DNA from: Nanobdellati archaeon
GTDB lineage: Archaea; Nanobdellota; Nanobdellia; Woesearchaeales; JAADFO01
Length of the DNA: 46,757 nucleotides
NCBI GenBank assembly: GCA_013152815.1
Contig: JAADFO010000063.1
Location: forward strand, 1 to 46,757
Direction of reading: 5' to 3'
Below the pieces are notes generated by a model. The model had not been told where the DNA came from. It saw nothing but the letters and a program-made list of their open reading frames with translations, and did not search any database. Both the position numbers and the translations under genes were made by a program. Positions 46,692-46,757 of this stretch are shown piece after piece (position 1 is the first letter of the stretch; each line of letters begins with the position of its first letter).

Positions 46692-46757
46692 CCATCAGGA
46701 ACTGCTTGTCCTGAAGCGATCATCATCGTGAAAAGCACATCCCGAAAAGAAGCAACA

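Overview
The window reads as a chromosomal segment of an archaeon, most likely a DPANN lineage of Woesearchaeota type; the phylum is an inference from gene families, not a measurement. The archaeal signs are: TATA boxes centred about 25-28 bp before many start codons (leaderless transcripts) mixed with GGAGG/GAGGTG ribosome sites inside operons; an archaeal Cdc48/VAT ATPase; ribosomal protein S27ae next to an Spt4-like factor; a PIN-ATPase-KH protein; a PhoU regulator with an AbrB head; and a tRNA-Thr gene with an anticodon-loop intron. SerRS is of the bacterial type. G+C looks slightly above half by eye.

Layout. 1-3.8 kb (minus): SecD, SecF and a Crp/Fnr-like regulator. 3.9-7 kb: CTP synthase, then rhomboid protease and an FKBP prolyl isomerase. 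7-10 kb: membrane-anchored Cys-rich protein, a small Rossmann-like protein and two tandem paralogous membrane proteins. 10.2-15.5 kb (plus): PadR regulator, ABC ATPase, secreted CARDB-like protein and two MacB/FtsX-type permeases, with repeated operator-like sites upstream. 15.7-17.3 kb: DUF3311-like small protein with an SSS-family symporter. 17.4-20.9 kb: radical SAM protein, DUF192 lipoprotein, a YqjE/YqjD-like membrane pair, a nucleoside/base deaminase and an SdpI-family protein. 21-23 kb (minus): S27ae, Spt4-like and SufE-like, then a secreted Ig-like protein. 23.2-25.3 kb: HEPN/MNT module, Cys-rich protein, hairpin-rich noncoding block and tRNA-Thr. 25.3-31.1 kb: PLP-binding protein, Lrp regulator, divergent glnA, MoeB-like protein, and divergent fumarase-type lyase and malate dehydrogenase. 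31.1-33.5 kb: a HEPN gene with a decayed MNT partner, PhoU, and two small genes. 33.5-42.7 kb (minus): Cdc48, a conserved small protein, a zinc-ribbon membrane protein, SerRS, PIN-ATPase-KH and a transglutaminase-fold surface protein.

The outstanding locus is 43.2-46.7 kb (plus): three tightly packed genes that look like a ubiquitin-type conjugation cascade. The first protein has a C-terminal ubiquitin-like domain. The second has a C-terminal E2-like region with a single candidate active cysteine. The third is an E1-like protein with two ThiF-type repeats, the first degenerate and the second intact, as in eukaryotic E1 enzymes. No deubiquitinase or RING protein lies in the window, and sequence downstream of 46.7 kb is not available. 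A second theme is loss of zinc-binding cysteines in neighbouring S27ae and Spt4, and in the MoeB-like protein. No CRISPR array, insertion sequence, rRNA or replication origin was recognised.
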